Below, in pieces: positions 40,336 through 60,141 of a stretch of DNA of 64,000 nucleotides; the stretch's first letter is position 1, and the number at the start of each line of letters is the position of its first letter. The notes below the pieces were generated by a model. It ran no database searches. It worked only from the letters and a program-made list of their open reading frames with translations, and had not been told where the DNA came from. Location: positions 7,766,675 through 7,830,674 of the forward strand of contig NC_087078.1 of assembly GCF_026151205.1 (NCBI RefSeq), given 5' to 3'. Both the position numbers and the translations under genes were made by a program. The stretch comes from Bolinopsis microptera (Eukaryota; Ctenophora; Tentaculata; Lobata; Bolinopsidae).

Positions 40336-43300
40336 TCTTGGAGTGTCACATTAAACTTATATTGGAAAAGAATACCCCATTCAAGACATGTTATCAGACA
40401 ATCTGTGTGTGGCAGCGGGATGTTCTGACAGGATTTGCGGCGGGACCAGGTTATCATAACATTTTTAAATTTTGTATTCAATTCATTCATTCACGGTGAT
40501 GAATTACCTTTATTATCTTAATCATCGAGTTATCTTTATCAAGTTAAATTAAGAATATCAGCGTTCACACAAGCAGAAGAGTGTGCAAAGAAGACTTTCA
40601 GTAGCCGGACAAGCTTTGCAACGTTACAGTGAGTTCGTGTTTTGTTCTAGCTCAGTGCAGTCAGCTGGAATACACGATGGAGTATTATTTTAATTACATT
40701 AACTTATTGGTATCTTCATATATATTACGTCCTTTCGCGTCAACAACCGATATAAAGGCCATCACATCGAGTTTCTATTTAATCATTATTGATCATTATT
40801 GAGTGTTAGGACCGGTATAAGACTATATAAGAATCTGAACTCAATGTACAAGGCTATACATGTTGAAGGATAAGGTTCCGATTATGACCGTTACCCACGT
40901 GGTACACCATATGGACGTGGATATATCTTTGGTTACACCAGGCCACATGACGAGAGAACCCCAGCGATAAAAAACACATAATAATTGCTGAGGAAATAGG
41001 AAATAACTGGATTACAGAACTGTGTACTAGCTTACGACGTAAACCCAGAGGTTCTTAACTCGATCAATCAAACGTGATCATGGATAGCATTTTATTTTTT
41101 AAGTGAAGTACCAAATACCAATTTTGTGTCATTTTTACGAAATATTTAAATTACCTACAGAGAACCGAAAATTGAAGACTCATCTGCAAAGCATGGAGCA
41201 AAGATTTAATATTTCAACAGTTAGCTAAATTTATGGAGAGAGAGCTAGAGAGTAGACTCAATATTTCACCTTCTTCTTTTTTGTCAGGCAGGACAAGAGT
41301 TTTATAACGTTACGGTCAGTTCGTGCTTAATTCAAGCTCAGTACAGCAGCTGGAATACACGATAGAGTATTATTATAGTTGTTTTTTATATAATCATGTG
41401 TATTTTTACACTTATTTGAAATCAAGAGGATAAAGGTTAGTATCAAGTTATTCTGCTTTCCTAGATTCCATTCAACTCATTGACTCCTTGAGGGAATGCA
41501 GTCAAAAATTCCTGTTAAAGAAGACTCTCCACTCACAGAAAACTATTCGCTTTTTTTTCTTCAATCGTTTTAAAACTCTTCGTCAGAAATATTTTTTTAG
41601 CGATTCTTTTCTTATTTCGTAATATTTATTAGTATTGAGTTTTGACTGACGCTGGAGCTGAAAAGGTTGGGATTATTTTATAAGGTCGTAATAATCAGCG
41701 GACAAGTAATTTCTTGGACCATTGTAAAACGAAAGTTAAAAGCAACAGTGAATACTGTTAAGCTAATAAGCTATTTTGTCAATATACAACTGTACTTAAA
41801 AAATCCCTCATTAATAAGTAACAATTAAAATGGAAATTGACAATTATTTCAAAACAATTACCGTCGGAGACTAGAAAATTTGATGATCAGTCAAAGTAAT
41901 AAAGAGCTTCCACTCCGCTAGTCATAGAAGATAAGAAGGACGTTAGAAAGGAAAGAAATGGAGAGGAACAATGAAACAGGCTTCCTGAAAATGGGGCATT
42001 GTTATTGGTTGGTTGGTCTGGGTATTGTTATAATATGCTGATCATTGTTTTTAAACTTTACAAGTTGTTGCTTAAAAGACAATTAACCATAGTTTGATGT
42101 TGGTGTTATTCTCAACTTATACAATTGTATATCTTATACAAAACCTAAAATTCAGCGTTAGACACCAAAATCTGAAAGTTATACCTCACCTTAGTTTTTA
42201 ACGAAGCCTGGTCTTCCGAAAAACAAGACAGGATCAAGAATTAACCAACAACATTGCGGTGGAATATATTCATCACGTGATGTACATACATCAGTTCATT
42301 TTTTATTTGCTGTCTCTTCTGGAGTAGGAGCACCTTTGACCTTTGTTGGAGACCATTTATAAGAAAACATCTCCAGCGTAATCTACATGGTAATAACAGC
42401 CACATTCCCACCAAGAACCCATTACAGAGTAAAGAGATGGAATACTACAGACGATAAGATATTTATCGCTGGCGTGTAACTGAAAAGAGTGTTATAAGTA
42501 TTAGCTTTGTCGATCTGTCAGTTATTCACCTCTATTCAGAGGATTCATTGTGCTAGTTTACACTTACAGTGGTTTAGAGTGCACTCAAAACCCGAAGAAA
42601 TGTGTAGGATAGCTAGCTAATTGCTAACAAATGGAAAATGCAAAACTATCATAATATGATATTGTAAATTATAGTAATACTCATACTTACAAAAAAATGC
42701 TTAGATTCCACGAAGCGAAGTAGACCGACTATGAGACCACTGGACCACATCAAAGGGAGGTGTTTGGGGTAGAGGTGTTCTCAACATACTACACGGGTTA
42801 ACCTCACCTGTTAAATAATTTTTTTTATAATTTATGATATAATAGAATACAAGAAATACAAGAAATATTTTTGGAAAACGTCTGAATTTTTAGTTTGATA
42901 TCACGTGATCCTTTAAAATACAGGGTATAAGCAGGACTCTGATTTCAGGGGTGTTATTTCCCCTACGGATTTAGATAGGCCTAATGGACTTTCTATCCCT
43001 TATTTGAATGCATACCAACCGTAACCCATAATTTTGAACCAGTACTGTTTGTAAAGAAACCATGTGATCCGACTGGGAATTTTTTTAATCAAAACCCCGG
43101 TTTACCGTACAATTTTCTTTTCCTCAAACGGTAAATCGTGGTTTACCGTTCTAAGTTCTTAAATAGGTGACAACAAAACGACCCAAAAGCTACGTGTCCG
43201 ATCTCTACTTAAAGTCTAATTCTAACCGACATGTAGCCTGGACGTTACTGTCACCAAGACGTAAACCAACCTCGATCAATGATAACATTGGCCGAAGTTT

Positions 43301-45571
43301 GCTACATTTTGGAGACAATAACGACCCTTTCGCCTAATTAAATCTAAAGGGCTTAAAACTTACTGGTATTTTGATGTTAGGAGGTTGTCAAGTCGGTCCA
43401 AATCGCTTCATTTAAAATATAACTTCATATTCTTCGTGTAGGAGAGCCATTTTGCTAAAGGTAGTGATAAATTAGAATCGATTTTTTAAACTGGACAATA
43501 TAACTTTCTACATCTCGTTTTCTGTGGACGAACTGCTACTTTTTGAATTATAGCTAAAATATTTTGATAATCACTAGTAATGACTGACGAGGTCGGAGTC
43601 AGGGACTGTCAGCAGGTGTCACGTTCGGTCGGTCATACTGATTAAAAGAGGCTAAACTTAATAAAAGCAGAGTTAAGATAAAAAACTAAACTAAGCTAGG
43701 GGAGACAAAGCATCGAATGGTAAAAGAAACAAAAAGAAGGTTCTTACGCTAGCATAATTATTAGCCACGCCAAGTCACTGTTTCTAAACACAAACCAGAC
43801 ATTACAAGAGAACTTACAAGTCACAATGACAAAGGTACTCCACAAAAGTAACACGTGTCTACGAACACATTTATCACGTGACAAATCCACCTGAACTTCT
43901 TCAACTCCTATTGGCTCCCTAAACTATTTATCCGGTAGCTCTAACTAGACACTTGACACTGGTTTCCGGGCTGAATATCTAGTCTGGGTACAAAACACAA
44001 TACTGTGTGTACAATAGTGGTACGGTATTGGGTGTACAGTGTACAGTGTACAGTTGGACTCCAAAATTCAGAGAATGGCTGTTAAGTGGTGGCTTATGAA
44101 AGGAAATGGTTAATAGGTGACAGCTCACAAGCAATCAATGGATCATGTGACAAAGTGACAGCCTGTGTAACAGTTTAACAAGTAACACATCAGCAGTAAA
44201 AGTGTACACTGTACAGTGAGGTATGTGACGTGTCAAACTCAGAAATATCTCAGTTTTACTATTAGCTATCAGAGAGATTTAGTGGACCGGGAAATTCTGG
44301 TCACATGACTGAGAGAGAGAGAGAGTCGAGAGAATGACGAAATCATAAGAAGAGCAGATCTCATTATAACGGTAAGAAGATCATGTTATTTGAGCTGTAA
44401 TAAACCCAGAGCAGAAGTCAGCACTCAAATAACACGTCACATAAGACACGTAGAAATACGATAGCACTTCAAATTAGAGAGCACCGCTCAACAGTGAACC
44501 ACTCATTGCACGATCAACACGATTCACAATACATTTGAAAATGTATACTAACTAACCCACATTGAGTCTCTAATTTCACATTCAACAACCCTCACTATAC
44601 AACTACCATTGTTCTAGAACACAACAATAGAACATTGTAAATATCAATAAACGCCTCTACGAGTCTACATTGGATACAAGGTAGCAAGTCCGCAGTGTGG
44701 CCACACGTAGTAACACGTAGTAGTTGCCATCTATACATTAACATACGTGGTTGTGTTATCTGCTCCGGTATCCTAGCAGTCGCCACCATTAGCGGTCCTG
44801 TTAGCGGTAATTTGTGGGGCACTTCAACAATTGAGCCCTGAAAGTTCCAGAAATTCTTCCGTGATTAGATTGGATTCCTTGAAATTCAGAGAATACAGTG
44901 AAATTTGTTCGCTGCTCATAGGATCTCACACCACACACGCGCTAATCTCTAGTTTGCTGACGTTGCTTTAGAGGAGGAGTATTGAGGCCGCGGCCGGATA
45001 TAACGACCGTTTCCTCAACTTAATGACTGGCAACCTGGATTATTAATCATCATAGCTTACGTGTGCAGTTAGTTTCAGGGTGTTTTTGGGGGGCACCTGG
45101 TGGTTTTGTTACATTTGTTGGATTGTATTGTTCAGTTTTATAACTTATTTAATGATTTGATTATGAGGGTTAATTTGAAATTTGAGAGGGAGCTGTGTGT
45201 TCGGTTCAGGGGTTCAGGTTGTTGTTAAACGTGGAGTTTTACGTTATTTTAATTAGCTTATTTATCGTTAATGGGAGGTTTCATGTGTATGGAGAACACT
45301 GTGCCGTAACGAAAACTGCTGCATAGTGCACCATAAGTCCATAATGAGTTAATAATGAGAACAATGATAATTACAAAGTTAAACAATGGATCTAGAATAT
45401 AAGAAGTTTTAGTAATAAGCTAGATCCATTGTCTCAAGTTTCGTAATTTAGTTAATTTAATAGAGCACTTTCTTGAAATACAGATATCATAAAACTACTT
45501 TTATGATGCTGCTCAATATTGATTCTATCCTTGTTTTAGTTTTCTTTAACATTTAAGTGATCTGCTTACAG
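40336..45571. other. 5.2-kb region without recognisable genes
   Basis: Only short, featureless frames. It contains a diverged direct repeat (about 40611-40695 and 41290-41375, both with GGAATACACGAT and GAGTATTAT), a GTGTACAGT triplicate at about 44035-44056 echoed near 44205, a (GA)n run at about 44308-44325 and a 13-bp inverted repeat at 45383-45432. Confidence 0.5.
45383..45432. repeat. Inverted repeat, 13-bp arms, upstream of BiP
   Basis: ACAATGGATCTAG and CTAGATCCATTGT, perfect, separated by 24 bp, about 420-470 bp before the BiP start codon. Confidence 0.75.
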
Positions 45572-45593
45572 TGACGTGGGATAGTTGACGTGG
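45572..45593 (+). promoter_or_regulatory. Two UPR elements (TGACGTGG x2)
   Basis: TGACGTGG at 45572-45579 and again at 45586-45593, same strand, 14 bp start to start. This is the consensus UPRE bound by XBP1/ATF6-type bZIP factors. They lie 260-280 bp before the BiP ATG, a promoter position, and BiP is the standard target of the unfolded protein response. Confidence 0.7.
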
Positions 45594-45852
45594 CATAGTT
45601 GAATAAAGCTAACGGTCTCAATTTATATTAAGTTGTTTTACTTCTTTTGTTAAACTCATCGGGTACGGTTGCCTTCTAAGTTTTATAACTTTAGTCTTTA
45701 ACATCGTCCTTTAATGTTGTACACTAAAAAAGGACCCTACCAATTAAAACTACTATGGCAAATTTTGTATTAAGTCTGATTTTATTAACTAAGTTATTCT
45801 AGTAAAAGTTTATTTTTAAGTTTGTTCCTATTAACTGAGTTATTCCAGTAAG

Positions 45853-53440
<7,588 letters not shown>

Positions 53441-54400
53441 CGAGCTCTTTGTTTTTGTCACTGTCATGTCAAGTGTCAGGATAAGGGTCGTCAGATTTTA
53501 ATGAAATATTTGTTTTTAATTGTTTTGATGGGTGGTTTATTTGATATTAATGTTATAGTTACTAATTTAAATTTGAACCTTCTTATCGATAACCAAAAGT
53601 GGAATTTTATTGGCAACTGATTACTCGATGAGTTACAAACTTGACCTCAACGAAAATTATCACAGACCAGAAATAACCGGAGAGTGCTTGGGCCTAAAAA
53701 AAGTTTGGTGTATAATCAAGTTTGCAACCCATAAATGTTTAAATAGATATATATTTTGAAGTCAAGGATAGCCCAAAATCCATAAAAAATGTCAAAATGA
53801 AATCATTTAAATAATAAATACATTGTTGCAGACTGCTGGAGACAGATAACCTGAGATAATCTTATTGTCAAAATTATGGAAGTGATCAAAATGGGATCAA
53901 AACACAGATTTTATAACGTCTTATTGAATATTGAAGCGGCAAAATAATTTAAACTCAACTTATTAATATTATTTAACAATGCACGGGGATTAAGATATTA
54001 TGATGATTAAAAAACGATCTTGATCAAGATTGCTTAGTGGTTACCGTGCAAAATCAATCAAATTTTATGCGATCAAATACTTTCCATGTTGAAAAAGAAA
54101 TAATAGTCATAGGTACTAAATTATTAAAACTATCCGTTCATAAAAACCCATCGCCTACTTAAATAGCTAAACACAAATTTGACATGAGATATTACAATAT
54201 GAAACGCAGGTGTAGGCACACTTTATACAAAACAGCATTGTCGAGTGTCGGTCGTATATTATATGTTGAAAGTCTTGATTGGTAACGAGGGTAGATAAAA
54301 GATACCTATTGTGCGGAAGCTAGTCAGGATATGCGCGGCGGAGATCTTTACAAGGATCGGACTTGGTGGAGCAGTAACTGGTGGTCACCAGAGTGGAGTT
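53441..54400. other. BiP 3' UTR and intergenic
   Basis: AATAAA at 53813-53818 is a possible poly(A) signal for BiP, about 370 bp after the stop. No other feature seen. Confidence 0.4.
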
Positions 54401-54520
54401 TTATGGGGATTGCTTGCGGAGAACCATGGCAACCAGCGCAGCTCCAAGTGCGATGAACGCAACTGTGCTGAAGACTTTGGAGAAGGATGATGAATCTTCG
54501 ATCTCCTCAACTTGATGGGC
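54401..54520 (-). CDS. Probable terminal exon with C-terminal membrane anchor
   Basis: On the minus strand a good acceptor (AAAATATTTCTTCAG, just above 54520) precedes AHQVEEIEDSSSF, then a hydrophobic segment KVFSTVAFIALGAALVAMVL and RKQSP with a TAA stop. It is the end of a single-pass or tail-anchored membrane protein. The upstream exons were not found between here and the Cys-rich gene at 55155. It may be an alternative last exon of that gene or belong to a gene in which the Cys-rich gene is nested. Confidence 0.4.
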   Translation of the reverse strand, partial: AHQVEEIEDSSSFSKVFSTVAFIALGAALVAMVLRKQSP

Positions 54521-55154
54521 CTGAAGAAATATTTTGGGTAAGACATGGAAAATAAATTGGGAGATGTAATTAAACTTGAAATTTTGAAATAGTTTAATTT
54601 TCACATCACAGAGGGGATTTAGGATAAAAAATAATTTGTTCATGATTTTTTCGACCGATTCAAGAGAAGTCAATGAAAAGATCAGTTTAACATTTCTTTA
54701 GAAACAAATCAAAATTTTTGATATGATTATTATGACAAATAATTCAGCCAACAAGTCCGACAATCTAAACAACTAAACAACAAAGAACGCTACACTTCTG
54801 CGGCTAAAAATTCATTGATCACTACCAGGACCTCATTAATCACAAACAAACATTAAAAGCGCTAAATTTTCAAAACACTGCTTTTCTCAGAAAAGTCCGT
54901 CATCTCTGATGACTCATTTAAATAAATAATTGTGATAATGATATATCAATTGTTAAATGAAAATCCTTTCGGAATAAAATATCCAAACTCAGGACTCCAC
55001 TGTTGTACAAAAATCACGAGCAAGTTTAATTTTCTGAATGATGAAGGGTCATGGACTTCCTCAAAAACTGCTACCAATAAAAAAAGTCATGCAATTACTG
55101 ATACCAAAGGAATAAAAAGTTTGAAAATCTGATCAGAAAATATCACAGTCAGTT
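54521..55154. other. Intergenic or intron, no gene recognised
   Basis: AT-rich; only short frames. Probable intron of the minus-strand terminal exon and 3' UTR of the Cys-rich gene. Confidence 0.4.
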
Positions 55155-57767
55155 TCAAAAGGTAGGAGTAATAAGCTGTTCGCGATCCTCCGCGGTTGAC
55201 CGCCTCTTGATAACCCAAATAATCGCAACAACAATCACCACCGCCACAGCCACCCCCAAAACAATCCACAAGGGTAATAGTCCACCCTTCTTCTGACACG
55301 CCGCAACACCAGACGCTGCGTCCTCTTTACAGGAAAAGTGGCCCGTACAGGAAACCCCTTCTCCAGTAGTGCTGTTGTCGTTGATACAGAGAGGGAACCC
55401 ATCGGCGTTGACAGTACAGTAGCCGGTGTCTTGAGAGCATCCTACGAAGGTCTCGGCGTTGTCAAATACTCCCTGGCACTTGGAATTGTAGCAATCGTAT
55501 GGCTTAGGGTACACACAAGAAGCAGTGAAGGGATTGCCTACAGTTGGGGAGCAATAGAAGCTGAGAGTTTCATTACATTGTACTCCTGATCCTCTTGAAC
55601 CCTCAACACACAAAGGAGATCCATCATCAGCAACACTGCATCGGTGTTCAGCTCCATCGCAGTTCACCCAAGAGGCATTGTTGAGCCCAGTGCCCTGACA
55701 AAACTGACTGTAACAGCTCTGAGGTGGAGTAAAGACACATTGAGCTCCACCGACCTCACTTGTACCACAATAGAAGTCAAGGTCAGAGGTGTGTGCACAG
55801 TCGATCCCTGCTCCTCGAGTGGTATCAATACACACTGGTGCTCCAGTGGCGTTGAAGCCACATCTGTTGGAACTTTGATCACAGTCCATGACAGTTGTGT
55901 TAAAGGCGTCCTTTCCAGTGCAGGTGCTCTCGTAGCAGTCGTGTTTAGGAGGAACAACACACACTCCAGCTCCTTTGTCATCAACGTTGCAGTAAAATTC
56001 GTCATCTTTAGAGCAGTCGACCCCTTCTCCTCGAGTAGTATCGATACACACTGGTGCTCCAGTGGCGTTGAAGCCACATCTGTTGGAACTTTGATCACAA
56101 ACAATTGATGTTTCGTTGAAGGCTTCGATTCCTGTGCAGGTAGTGTCATAGCAGTCGTGTTTGGGAGGATAAACGCACACAGCAGCTCCATTTGTAAGGT
56201 CATTCTGACAGTAAAATTCATCGTTATCCGCCGTGACAGTGCAGTTGACTCCAGCTCCACGAGACATAGGAGAACAAATAGGGGCACCAGTTTCATCGAC
56301 CTGGCACAGATTCGCAGACTGATCACAGTCAATAAAGTTCTCGCTTTGATCCCCAGTTCCTCCACATTTTGTATTGTAGCAATTACTTAGAGGAGTGACC
56401 ACGCAAACTGCAGCTCCACTGTCTCCGTTATTGCAATAAAAGTCCTCGTGCTCCGTGCCTGAACAATCCACCCCGGCCCCACGAGTAGTGTTTACACAGG
56501 ACGGCTCCCCTTCCGTACTGAGGACACAGCGGTGATCCTTTTGGTCGCAATCTATGGTGGTTTCGTTGAAGGTACCAGTTCCTACACATTGTAGATCGTA
56601 GCAACTATGGACTGGGGGAACAACACATACTCCAGCTCCTTTGTCATCAACGTTGCAGTAAAATTCGTCATCTTTAGAGCAGTCGACCCCTTCTCCTCGA
56701 GTAGTATCGATACACACTGGTGCTCCAGTGGCGTTGAAGCCACATCTGTTGGAACTTTGATCACAAGCAATTGCTGTTTCGTTGAAGGCTTCGATTCCTG
56801 TGCAGGAAGTGTCATAGCAGTCGTGTTTGGGAGGATAAACGCACACAGCAGCTCCATTTGTAAGGTCATTCTGACAGTAAAATTCATCATTTTCCTCAGT
56901 GACAGTGCAGTTGACTCCAGCTCCACGAGACAGAGGAGAACAAATAGGGGCACCAGTTTCATCGACCTGGCACAGATTCGCAGACTGATCACAGTCAATA
57001 AAGTTCTCGCTTTGATCCCCAGTTCCTCCACATTTTGTATTGTAGCAATTACTTAGAGGAGTGACCACGCAAACTGCAGCTCCACTGTCTCCGTTATTGC
57101 AATAAAAGTCCTCGTGCTCCGTGCCTGAACAATCCACCCCGGCCCCACGAGTAGTATCAATGCATAGCGGTGCTCCTGTAGCATTAAATCCACATCTGTT
57201 GGTACTTTGGTCACAATCGATGACAGTTTCGTTGAAGGCTTCGATTCCTGTGCAGGTAGTGTCATAGCAGTCGTGTTTGGGAGGATAAACGCACACAGCA
57301 GCTCCATTTGTAAGGTCATTCTGACAGTAAAATTCATCGTTATCCGCGGTGACAGTGCAGTTGACTCCAATGCCAATATTTCCAGGATTGCAGACTGGTA
57401 ATCCGTCGTCATCATTTGAACAGGTGTTGGTACTCTGATCACAATCGATAAATGTAGTGCTGGCTCCATCAACCCCCTGACACTTGTTATTATAGCAACT
57501 AGAGGTAGTGTACACACAGAGAGCTTCTCCGGCCTCACTAGCTGAGCAGTAGAAGTTCGGCACCACACACTCCACCCCTGCTCCTCCACCAGGAGACGTG
57601 TCACACTTGGGTTTTCCATCATCTTGGATCGTGCAATTCCTTGTGGATTGGTCACAAGGAATTGTCATTTCTGTTCCTACACAAAGGGTGTTGAAACAGT
57701 CATGAGCAGCGAAGGAGAACGGCAGAAGGGCGAGGAACAGGATCATATGCATGCTACAGGCAGACAT
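55155..57767 (-). CDS. Cys-rich repeat type I membrane protein 1, 870 aa, 11 repeats
   Basis: One uninterrupted exon. Signal peptide about residues 1-20 (MILFLALLPFSFAA). Eleven tandem repeats of about 70-76 residues with eight cysteines, in the pattern C-Y-(D/N)-x2-C-x-G ... (D)CDQ-x5-C ... G-x-P-x-C ... G-x-G-V-x-C ... FYC ... A-x-C-V, rich in N-glycosylation sequons. Transmembrane segment at about 825-848 (LWIVLGVAVAVVIVVAIIWV), then KRRSTAEDREQLITPTF. Repeats 4-5 and 7-8 are near-identical blocks, a higher-order duplication. No known domain recognised. Paralogue of the gene at 60137. A secreted or surface-coat role is possible. Confidence 0.85.
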   Translation of the reverse strand: MSACSMHMILFLALLPFSFAAHDCFNTLCVGTEMTIPCDQSTRNCTIQDDGKPKCDTSPGGGAGVECVVPNFYCSASEAGEALCVYTTSSCYNNKCQGVDGASTTFIDCDQSTNTCSNDDDGLPVCNPGNIGIGVNCTVTADNDEFYCQNDLTNGAAVCVYPPKHDCYDTTCTGIEAFNETVIDCDQSTNRCGFNATGAPLCIDTTRGAGVDCSGTEHEDFYCNNGDSGAAVCVVTPLSNCYNTKCGGTGDQSENFIDCDQSANLCQVDETGAPICSPLSRGAGVNCTVTEENDEFYCQNDLTNGAAVCVYPPKHDCYDTSCTGIEAFNETAIACDQSSNRCGFNATGAPVCIDTTRGEGVDCSKDDEFYCNVDDKGAGVCVVPPVHSCYDLQCVGTGTFNETTIDCDQKDHRCVLSTEGEPSCVNTTRGAGVDCSGTEHEDFYCNNGDSGAAVCVVTPLSNCYNTKCGGTGDQSENFIDCDQSANLCQVDETGAPICSPMSRGAGVNCTVTADNDEFYCQNDLTNGAAVCVYPPKHDCYDTTCTGIEAFNETSIVCDQSSNRCGFNATGAPVCIDTTRGEGVDCSKDDEFYCNVDDKGAGVCVVPPKHDCYESTCTGKDAFNTTVMDCDQSSNRCGFNATGAPVCIDTTRGAGIDCAHTSDLDFYCGTSEVGGAQCVFTPPQSCYSQFCQGTGLNNASWVNCDGAEHRCSVADDGSPLCVEGSRGSGVQCNETLSFYCSPTVGNPFTASCVYPKPYDCYNSKCQGVFDNAETFVGCSQDTGYCTVNADGFPLCINDNSTTGEGVSCTGHFSCKEDAASGVAACQKKGGLLPLWIVLGVAVAVVIVVAIIWVIKRRSTAEDREQLITPTF

Positions 57768-58626
57768 GTCCTAAGAAAATTAGTTTGGTTAGGCCAATCG
57801 GATCAGCTGCAAGTTTTAGGTGGGCGACATATTCGAAAATTTCACATTGCATCGATATTTGCGGACAATTCTATTTTTCGCGTGTTTTGAGATTAAAAGT
57901 ATTTGGCCACATAAATCTTATGATCGGTACAATTGCTGATATTATGACGATGAGAACTTTGTGACCTTAATGGCATCCAAGACCTACTACTGTAAATCAT
58001 TAAAAACATGTTCACTCGTGTGTTACTGTTACCGACTCATGGACACTTCGGCTTGGGCTCTATTGAAAGTTAATTGAATTGTGGTTAGAGGAGGCATCTA
58101 TATATGAATATAAAACGGTAGGTTCGCTTTTTAGGCAGTCTTCAGTTTCCCGATTAATCCATTCTCTGAGTCTGAAAGAACAAAAATTTAGTTTTATTGT
58201 AAGTGAAACTTTTACAGAGGTTATGGCGGGTTCGTGTGTAGCATGTACACGTGACTAGTATTCAAGCAATCACTATTGGATCTCCGGGCACTGTTGAATC
58301 AAAACTCTCAATATAAGTGCGATGTAAAAGTACACAGAACTAGCTAGGATATTTCGCATTCTAAACATCGATCAGACGGCAACCCAATCAGTTGTATAAG
58401 ACTCTTTTTAGCCTTGACTTGATCAGACATGATTATCATGAACCCTCATTTCTTTAAGTTTTGCTTGTTCTTTTTGGGTGCTATACTATACAAAACGTTA
58501 AGCTTATTAATAGGTTTTGACTTTTAATAACGTAGATTGAGGAGAGTAACAAATTGTCATTTTTGAAAATAAGCATTTGACATAATATCAAAAAGCATGA
58601 AATAAACAACACAATAACCCTTGGTA
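57768..58626. other. Upstream region of Cys-rich gene 1
   Basis: No ORF of note. Its promoter should lie here (minus strand) but no clear TATA box was identified. Confidence 0.4.
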
Positions 58627-59433
58627 CCTTAGTTCCCAAAAATTTTGTGTGCCATTATATTGAGCACAATTTATTTGAGCCCGAAAAATTTGGGCAGAAA
58701 ATTTGAACTCATTTGGGCGACCGAAAATTTGGGCACAAATTCTTCGAAAAATGAACGATCTTCCATTAAAATTTCAGTTAGATATTTGCCTTAGTTCATT
58801 ATTATTCCTTATTATTCCAGTCATTTTGCTTTCAATTTTAAGCATGTAGGTGGTAGTCTGAGTTGTTTCACATTATGAAAACATAGTGTGTCAGCTCAAT
58901 GGAGGAGTTTCATCAGACAATGTGAAAATTGATACCCGCTTGACAGTGATCCGTGAAGTACACGCTCGTTGGATCAACGAACTTTTTGTATATTTAAAAG
59001 GGAGGCCAGATGACATAAGGAAAGGCTTTGAGAAGTCGGGTATAATTGATGCTTGTAGATCAGAGTTTACGGTGGATGATAATCCATTTGCAGATCTTGT
59101 TTAAATCTCTAGCTATCCGTACCTCTAGCCATTTGTTTTATTAGTAGCTGTTAGCTATTCCAGTTATTTCTATTCATTTAAAATATAAGCCTTTTTACTT
59201 GGTCAAGCCATGAATGACAGATTAAAAAACTAAAATTTCAAATATTATTTCACTTGGATATGAAGAAAAAGCCATCTTTCTATAGATTTCAGGGCCACAT
59301 GCCAAATGCCAAAAGTTTGGTTAGCAAAAAATTTAGCAGACGGAAAAGATTTATGCAATTAATTTGGTCTGCAAAAAATTTGGGCGAGAGGCACGCTCAA
59401 ATTTTTTGTCGCCCAAATTTTTGGGAATTAAGG
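58627..59433 (+). mobile_element. Pogo/Tigger-like Tc1-mariner remnant, 807 bp
   Basis: TIRs CCTTAGTTCCCAAAAATTT and its partner, ending AATTTTTGGGAATTAAGG, flanked by TA (58625-58626 and 59434-59435). AAATTTGGGC motifs recur inside both ends. It encodes only the C-terminal end of a pogo-type transposase (58886-59104). The TA duplication agrees with that family. Confidence 0.75.
58886..59104 (+). pseudogene. Pogo-like transposase C-terminal fragment
   Basis: The frame reads TRLTVIREVHARWINELFVY, then FEKSGIIDAC and DDNPFADLV. In pogo/Tigger and CENP-B-related transposases the region after the DDE domain has this form (hydrophobic, HA+W, L..YL, G(F)..(S/A)GI.DA). The DDE core and the HTH domain are absent. 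Confidence 0.65.
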
Positions 59434-59435
59434 TA

Positions 59436-60082
59436 TATCTTTTTTGAAATATTTCTTTAACGAAATAAATTTTCAATGTCTGAACTGCTTGAGAAATTAA
59501 AATTATAATGTTTGACTATGAATGTGAAAAAAACCTTTTTAAAAAATATATAAAACTGAAATAGCATAAAATAAAAGCGAGTTAAAAATAAAGATATTGG
59601 TCAAATCTTTTATTAGATATAGTATGAATTATGGATTGAAATCTTTCCAACGAAACACCTAGCTTAGAACGTATATTGATCGTAGTGCATACAGAATGTA
59701 TGTAACATAATTTAATTACTTAAAAGTTAAATGCGTATAAGTGATTGAAACATCCCTTTACTCAACTACCCATGCAATATGCAATATGCATGCAAAACTG
59801 AATACCGATACTTAATAAATACTGCCATAAGAATATTTATCATCGTTTTAAGTAATATTAGGTGATATAAAGAGTTTGTAATTATTATAAATTGTGCTCA
59901 GTACAAAATAGTGCAAAATATTTCTTTATTCATTTATTGTTTATTGGTGGATGAAAATTGTAAAAAGGAACTTAAATATTAACATATATGCCCAATTTTT
60001 TCCACAATTGCAATGTATACAAACATAGAACCTGAAAAAAAAACAACAGCATTGTTTTGATGATAGATTATTAAGAGTGCTA
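59436..60082. other. 3' flank of Cys-rich gene 2, no gene seen
   Basis: AT-rich. For the minus-strand gene this is the 3' UTR and downstream. No further features. Confidence 0.4.
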
Positions 60083-60141
60083 GGAGGACAAGGAGGACAG
60101 CTAGGAGGACAGCTAGGAGGACAGCTAGGAGGACAGCTAGG
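60083..60141. repeat. 12-bp minisatellite (CTAGGAGGACAG)n beside a stop codon
   Basis: About five copies of CTAGGAGGACAG-type units. On the minus strand it starts at the stop codon of Cys-rich gene 2 (last residues ASSS) and occupies the first 50-60 nt of its 3' UTR. Confidence 0.85.

Noticed and set aside
44595-44822. 75-aa minus-strand ORF upstream of BiP
   Set aside because: No domain, signal or neighbour support; typical of a chance frame.
55338-57890. Long ORFs on both strands inside the Cys-rich gene (for example 55664-56365 minus, 56607-57056 plus)
   Set aside because: Frame shadows of the repeated Cys-rich coding sequence; they repeat with the same period and lack a signal peptide or independent features.
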